Shown: positions 42,030 to 46,194 of the stretch, in pieces
Layout: the number at the start of each line of letters is the position of its first letter
Position numbering within the stretch: the stretch's first letter is position 1
Assembly (NCBI GenBank): GCA_012521895.1
Contig: JAAYLK010000007.1
Coordinates: forward strand, 1-46,194
DNA: 46,194 nt
Direction: 5' to 3'
DNA from: Clostridiales bacterium
GTDB lineage: Bacteria; Bacillota; Clostridia; Christensenellales; Aristaeellaceae
Program-made: the position numbers and the translations under genes
Notes under the pieces: generated by a model
What the model saw: the letters and a program-made list of their open reading frames with translations, nothing else
Databases searched by the model: none
What the model was told of the DNA's origin: nothing

Positions 42030-43796
42030 ATGAGTAACAACATTACATTGACCATTGACAACGTCAAGGTGGAAGTGCCCCAGGGCGCGACCGTGCTGGA
42101 TGCCGCGCGCAAGGCCAACATCCGCATCCCCACGCTGTGCTTTCTGGAAGAGATCAACGAAATCGGCGCCTGCCGCATGTGCGTGGTGGAAACGGGCTCC
42201 CGCACCCTGCAGGCGGCCTGCGTGCTGCCGGCCACCCAGGGCATGGAGGTCAAGACCAACACCCGCCGTGTACGCCACGCGCGCAAGGCCGTGCTGGAGA
42301 TGATTCTTTCCAACCACGACAAGAAGTGCTTAAGCTGCGTCCGCTCCCAGAACTGCGAACTACAGCGCCTCTCGCTGGAACTGGAAGTCACGGACGAGCA
42401 CATATTCGCCGGCGAGCGGCGTGAGTACACGGTGGATGACTTCTCGCCCTCCGTGGTGCGCGACAACAACAAGTGCATCAACTGCCGCCGCTGCGTCACC
42501 ACCTGCTACAACCTCCAGGCGGTGGGCGTCATCGGCCCGGTGGGGCGCGGCTTCCATACCTCCATTGAATCCCCCTGGAAGGCCCACCTGAGCGAGACCG
42601 CCTGCATCGGCTGCGGCCAGTGCATCGCGGCCTGCCCGGTTGGCGCGCTCAAAGAAAAGGAAGAATCCCCCAAGGTGTGGCGCTTGCTGCACGACCCGGG
42701 CAAACACGTCGTGGTGCAGACCGCGCCCGCGGTGCGCGCCGCGCTGGGCGAGGAGTTTGGCATGCCCATGGGCACCAACGTCACCGGCAAGATGGTGGCG
42801 GCCCTGCGGCGGCTGGGCTTTGACCAGGTGTTTGACACCGACTTCGCCGCCGACCTCACCATCATGGAGGAGTCCACGGAACTGGTCTCCCGCATCAAAA
42901 ACAAGGGCGTCCTTCCCATGATCACCTCCTGCTCCCCGGGATGGATCAACTTCTGCGAAACCTTCTACCCGGAGTTCATCCCCAACCTCTCCTCCTGCAA
43001 ATCCCCGCATGAAATGATGGGCGCTGTCATCAAGAGCTATTACGCCGAGAAGATGAACATCCCCGCCAAGACCATCGCGGTGGTGTCGGTGATGCCTTGC
43101 ACGGCCAAAAAGATTGAGGCCGCGCGCGAGGAGCTGTCCGCCATGGGCGTGCAGGATGTGGATGCGGTCATCACCACGCGGGAGCTGGCGCGCATGATCA
43201 AGTCCAACGGCATCGACTTCCTGAGCCTGCCGGATGAAAACTTTGACAATCTCCTGGGCGACAGTACCGGGGCCGCCACCATCTTTGGGGCCACCGGCGG
43301 CGTCATGGAGGCCGCTTTGCGCACAGCCTATGAAACCATCACCGGGCAGGAGCTGACTTCGCTTGATTTCCATGGTGTGCGCGGCCAGAAGGGCGTCAAG
43401 GAGGCCGATATCCAGATTGGCGACCTCACCCTGCGCGTGGCGGTCGCCCATGGCACAGCCAATGCCAAGGCGCTGCTGGAAAGCGTCAAGAGCGGTGAAA
43501 AGCAGTATGACTTCATCGAGGTCATGGGCTGCCGCGGCGGCTGTGTGGACGGGGGCGGCCAGCCGCTGGTCTCCGCCGAAAACCGCCTGCGCTCCGACCC
43601 CAAACAGGTGCGCGCCCGTGCCTTGTACAAGGCGGATGAGGGCAGTGTGCGCCGCAAGAGCCATGAAAACCCTGGCATCCAGCGCCTGTACAAGGAATAC
43701 CTTGGCGAGCCCAACTCCCACAAGGCCCACCACCTGCTGCACACGCACTACACCAAGCGCAGCAAGTACCGCCAGGCGGAAGCGGCCAGCGTTTAA
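42030..43796 (+). CDS. hydA: [FeFe] hydrogenase catalytic subunit, variant H-cluster motif
   Basis: Makes or consumes H2 at the H-cluster; 588 residues. N-terminal [2Fe-2S] (CRMCVVE), His-Cys [4Fe-4S] (HDKKCLSCVRSQNC), two ferredoxin clusters (CINCRRCVTTC, CIGCGQCIAACPVG), then the H-domain with L1 TSCSPGW (residues 299-305), L2 MPCTAKKIEA (Cys357) and L3 EVMGCRGGCVDGGGQP (Cys501, Cys505). In L1 the second cysteine of the usual TSCCPGW is Ser302, the position of an H-cluster [4Fe-4S] ligand in the Clostridium pasteurianum enzyme. The C-terminal small-subunit-like domain (HKAHHLLHTHY) is present. ATG 42030 follows GGAGGA. Forms a trimer with HydB and HydC. Confidence 0.97.
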   Translation: MSNNITLTIDNVKVEVPQGATVLDAARKANIRIPTLCFLEEINEIGACRMCVVETGSRTLQAACVLPATQGMEVKTNTRRVRHARKAVLEMILSNHDKKCLSCVRSQNCELQRLSLELEVTDEHIFAGERREYTVDDFSPSVVRDNNKCINCRRCVTTCYNLQAVGVIGPVGRGFHTSIESPWKAHLSETACIGCGQCIAACPVGALKEKEESPKVWRLLHDPGKHVVVQTAPAVRAALGEEFGMPMGTNVTGKMVAALRRLGFDQVFDTDFAADLTIMEESTELVSRIKNKGVLPMITSCSPGWINFCETFYPEFIPNLSSCKSPHEMMGAVIKSYYAEKMNIPAKTIAVVSVMPCTAKKIEAAREELSAMGVQDVDAVITTRELARMIKSNGIDFLSLPDENFDNLLGDSTGAATIFGATGGVMEAALRTAYETITGQELTSLDFHGVRGQKGVKEADIQIGDLTLRVAVAHGTANAKALLESVKSGEKQYDFIEVMGCRGGCVDGGGQPLVSAENRLRSDPKQVRARALYKADEGSVRRKSHENPGIQRLYKEYLGEPNSHKAHHLLHTHYTKRSKYRQAEAASV

Positions 43797-43811
43797 GAAC
43801 CGAGGAAAAAC

Positions 43812-44753
43812 ATGAAAAAATTTCTGGCGATTGCCTTGGCAGCCCTGCTGCTGCTGTCGTCCCTCCCGGTTGATGGAGAGGGTGAAAAACCCCTGAACAT
43901 CGGCGCGCTCAAAGGCCCCACGGCCATGGGCCTGGTCAAGCTGATGAAGGACAGCGAAGGCGGGCAGGACTATGCCTTCACCCTGGCTGCCAGCCCGGAC
44001 GCCCTGCTGCCTTCCCTCACCCGGGGCGAACTGGACCTGGCCTGCGTCCCGGTCAACCTGGCGGCCATCCTCTACGCCAACACCAAGGGGGCGGTGCGCG
44101 TGGTCAACATCAACACCCTGGGCGTGCTCTACATCGTGGAGCAGGGGGAGACGGTGAATTCCCTGGAAGATTTGCGAGGCCGCACCCTCTACGCCAGCGG
44201 CAAGGCCTCAACCCCGGAGTATGCCCTGCAGCACCTGTTGAACCTGGCCAAGGTAGCGGAAGTGGACATCCAGTGGAAGGCCGAGCACGCGGAAGCGCTG
44301 GCGGCTTTAATGGCGGACAAGACGGCCCTGGCCATGCTGCCCCAGCCTTTTGTGACCGTAGCCCAGGGCAAGAACCCGGCCATCCGCGTCGCCCTTGACC
44401 TCAATGCCGAGTGGGAAAAGCTGGGCGAGGGCAAGCTGATCACCGGCGTGACGGTGGCCCGCAGGGAGCTGATTGAAAACCAGCCCGAACGGCTTGCGCA
44501 GTTTCTCGCGGATTACGAGCAGTCCGTAAGCTTCGTGAATGAAAACATCAAGGAAGCCGCGGAACTGATTGGCGCGTACGACATCATCAACGCCCAGGCG
44601 GCGGAGAAGGCCCTGCCTTTCTGCAGCATCACGTTCATCAAAGGCCGGGAGATGGCGGACCTGCTCATACCTTTTTATCAGGTGCTGTTTGACTTTAACC
44701 CCATGACCACCGGGGGCAGCCTGCCGGATGACGCCTTCTATTACACGAACTAA
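43812..44753 (+). CDS. ABC importer substrate-binding protein (NMT1/SsuA type)
   Basis: Extracytoplasmic receptor of 313 residues. A signal peptide (MKKFLAIALAALLLLSSLP) is followed by the NMT1/THI5-like fold: LNIGALKGPTAMGLVKLM, TRGELDLACVPVNLAAILYA, SLEDLRGRTLYASGKASTPEY and AMLPQPFVTVAQGKNP. The family carries sulfonates, nitrate or thiamine precursors; the ligand here is unknown. No lipobox cysteine. It starts 15 bases after hydA, with GAGG before the ATG and no terminator between, so it is probably cotranscribed with the hydrogenase genes. Confidence 0.9.
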   Translation: MKKFLAIALAALLLLSSLPVDGEGEKPLNIGALKGPTAMGLVKLMKDSEGGQDYAFTLAASPDALLPSLTRGELDLACVPVNLAAILYANTKGAVRVVNINTLGVLYIVEQGETVNSLEDLRGRTLYASGKASTPEYALQHLLNLAKVAEVDIQWKAEHAEALAALMADKTALAMLPQPFVTVAQGKNPAIRVALDLNAEWEKLGEGKLITGVTVARRELIENQPERLAQFLADYEQSVSFVNENIKEAAELIGAYDIINAQAAEKALPFCSITFIKGREMADLLIPFYQVLFDFNPMTTGGSLPDDAFYYTN

Positions 44754-45501
44754 AATCAACAGCAGGGCCGCCAGGCTGCTGGCGGTTTTGTTTTGGCTGC
44801 TGGTCTGGCAGCTGGCGGCGCTGTTGGTGGGCTATGAGTTCCTGCTGGCCTCCCCCCTTAGCGTGCTGGGCAGCCTGTTTGCCTTGCTGCTAAAGGGCAG
44901 CACCTACCTGGTGGCGCTGCACTCCACCCTGCGGGTGCTGCTGGGCTTCCTGTCTGCCCTGATGCTGGCCCTGGCGCTGTCCGCCCTGGCGACCCGGTTT
45001 ACACTTGTAAAAACGCTCATAGCCCCGCTGGTGGCCGCCGCGCGCGCGGTGCCGGTGTCCAGCTTTGTCATCCTGGCCATCATCCTGGTGTCCACCCGCT
45101 GGCTGTCCGCCCTCATCGCCTTTGTGATAGGCTTTCCCGTCATCTACACCAACCTGATGGAGGGCCTCAAGGCGCGGGACAAAAAGCTGCAGGAGATGGC
45201 CCAGGTTTTCGCTGTGAGGCCCATATTGCGCCTGAAGCTGATCACCCTGCCCCAGTTGCTGCCCTACCTGCGCGCGGGCGCGCTCACGGCGCTGGGCCTG
45301 TGCTGGAAAAGCGGGGTGGCGGCCGAAGTCATCGGCATTCCGCGGGGCAGCATCGGCGAACAGCTGTACAGCGTCAAAGTGAATTACTACACGGCCGACC
45401 TCTTTGCCTGGACGGTCATCATCGTGCTGCTCAGCCTCCTGTGCGAGCGCCTGCTGCGCCTGCTGCTGGACCGGGGCATGAAAAAGGCGGTGAGGGCATG
45501 A
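44728..45501 (+). CDS. ABC importer permease (SsuC/TauC type)
   Basis: Membrane subunit of 257 residues with about six helices and the coupling loop LQEMAQVFAVRPILRLKLITLPQLLPYLRAGALTALGLCWKSGVAAEVIG typical of nitrate/sulfonate permeases (motif quoted in outline: EMAQVF and LPQLLPYLRAG). Overlaps the binding-protein gene by 26 bases without a clear ribosome binding site, indicating coupled translation, and the ATPase gene by ATGA. Confidence 0.92.
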   Translation: MTPSITRTKINSRAARLLAVLFWLLVWQLAALLVGYEFLLASPLSVLGSLFALLLKGSTYLVALHSTLRVLLGFLSALMLALALSALATRFTLVKTLIAPLVAAARAVPVSSFVILAIILVSTRWLSALIAFVIGFPVIYTNLMEGLKARDKKLQEMAQVFAVRPILRLKLITLPQLLPYLRAGALTALGLCWKSGVAAEVIGIPRGSIGEQLYSVKVNYYTADLFAWTVIIVLLSLLCERLLRLLLDRGMKKAVRA

Positions 45502-46070
45502 GTAATAGGCTGGGATTTGAACACCTCAGCAAGCGCTTTGGCGCGCAAACGGTGTTTGAGGATTTTTCCCTGGACCTGCCGCTGCGCAGGGCTTCCTGCC
45601 TGATGGGGCCCTCCGGCAGCGGGAAAACCACCCTGTTGAGGCTGCTGATGAAGCTGGAGCTGCCGGACCTGGGGCGGGTGCACACCCTGGAGCCGCTCAG
45701 CGTGGTCTTCCAGGAGGACAGGCTGCTGCCGGGCCTTTGCGCCCTGGACAACCTGCTGCTGGTCACCGGGCGGGAGGGCAGGCAGCGCGCGGGTGAGCTG
45801 CTCAATTTCCTCCAGCTTGGGGATGAACCGCAAAAGCCGGTCAGCGCTTTCAGCGGCGGCATGAAGCGCCGCGTGGCCATCGCCCGCGCCTTGCTGGTGG
45901 ACGCGCCGCTCCTGCTGCTGGATGAGCCCTTCAAGGGCCTGGATGAGCACAGCCGCCAGGTGGCCGCGGACACCATCCTGGGCATGAGCCCCGGGAAGAC
46001 CATCGTGCTGGTCACCCACGACCCGCAGGAAGCCCGCTTGCTTGGGGCGGAAGTGCATTCCTTGGCATAA
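45498..46070 (+). CDS. ABC importer ATP-binding protein, compact
   Basis: ATPase of 190 residues, shorter than the usual 240-260 for SsuB/TauB. Walker A MGPSGSGKTT, Q-loop VFQEDRLLPGLCALDNLL, signature FSGGMKRRVAIARAL, Walker B LLLLDEPFKGLDE and switch VTHDPQEARLLG are complete; the shortening is in the N-terminal beta region and after the switch His, where the C-terminal extension is absent. ATG 45498 overlaps the permease stop; a longer frame within the permease gene is not real. Last gene seen in the transcript. Confidence 0.92.
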   Translation: MSNRLGFEHLSKRFGAQTVFEDFSLDLPLRRASCLMGPSGSGKTTLLRLLMKLELPDLGRVHTLEPLSVVFQEDRLLPGLCALDNLLLVTGREGRQRAGELLNFLQLGDEPQKPVSAFSGGMKRRVAIARALLVDAPLLLLDEPFKGLDEHSRQVAADTILGMSPGKTIVLVTHDPQEARLLGAEVHSLA

Positions 46071-46080
46071 TACTGATTCC

Positions 46081-46194
46081 AATCTTTATTGCATCGTCAC
46101 GCCGGATCTTTTGTCTCCCTGCTGTGTCAGTCAACCTCGACGTAGCTTAGGCTACGCCATCGGTTTCCTTCCTTGCAGGAAAACAAAATCCCTC
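46081..46194. repeat. possible dispersed repeat at the window edge
   Basis: No gene is visible in 46071-46194. The stretch has two inverted repeats: CGTAGC-TTAG-GCTACG (46141-46156) and TTTCCT-N7-AGGAAA (46164-46169/46177-46182). Neither is followed by a T-tract, so they do not form a normal terminator for the upstream operon. The sequence differs from its surroundings and is cut by the window end. Call as a repeat is inference from structure alone. Confidence 0.35.

Noticed and set aside
42360..43748. 462-residue open frame on the - strand opposite hydA
   Set aside because: Opposite frame of a conserved hydrogenase; no ribosome binding site or motif of its own.

Overview
The window is a GC-rich, densely coded stretch of a bacterial chromosome, most likely from an anaerobic fermentative member of the Bacillota (Clostridia). 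The evidence is the paired GlgC/GlgD glycogen enzymes, a trimeric NAD/ferredoxin-type [FeFe] hydrogenase operon, strong AGGAGG-type ribosome binding sites, TTG/GTG starts and many ATGA overlaps. No rRNA, tRNA, CRISPR array or complete mobile element was recognised. The genus cannot be named from this sequence alone. The three extracytoplasmic solute-binding proteins have signal peptides but no lipobox cysteine, which is odd for a single-membrane Gram-positive.

Layout: (1) 114-4980, a tight + strand surface group: L,D-transpeptidase with SH3-like repeats, a small secreted protein, an MBOAT O-acyltransferase and an AlgX/AlgJ-like SGNH protein. Together they look like a cell-surface glycan acetylation and wall-modification unit. 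(2) 5015-6127, a sugar-kinase-like APH-fold protein. (3) 6133-8207, divergent thiamine pyrophosphokinase and radA. (4) 8406-9776, a secreted protein made only of five peptidoglycan-binding domains. (5) 9849-14807, a - strand group: ComEA-like HhH protein, cysS, ppk1 and a metallophosphoesterase-fold protein that has lost most metal ligands. (6) 15043-21089, the glycogen operon glgB-glgC-glgD-glgA; GlgA carries a long basic Lys/Ala/Pro tail. (7) 21163-21833, an XRE regulator/membrane protein pair on the - strand. (8) 22083-24389, a polar amino-acid ABC importer. (9) 24549-31216, pstS-pstC-pstA-pstB-phoU-phoP-phoR plus a DUF1653 gene, preceded by Pho-box-like repeats; PstS is circularly permuted. 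(10) 31274-34085, a flavin disulfide reductase and a Gfo/Idh/MocA oxidoreductase, divergent. (11) 34146-36459, a two-gene ABC exporter on the - strand. (12) 36839-43796, the hydrogenase operon: two DRTGG-type proteins, two stand-alone GHKL ATPases and a PHP phosphoesterase interleaved with HydC-like, HndB-like, HydB and HydA subunits. (13) 43812-46070, an NMT1/SsuA-type ABC importer placed directly behind hydA. (14) 46081-46194, a non-coding edge with inverted repeats that may be a dispersed repeat.

The best candidates for undescribed biology are the regulatory region at 36460-36838 with several repeated operator-like sequences, the signalling module inside the hydrogenase operon, the serine replacing an H-cluster cysteine in HydA, the permuted PstS, the metallophosphoesterase pseudo-enzyme and the surface acetylation/L,D-transpeptidase cluster.
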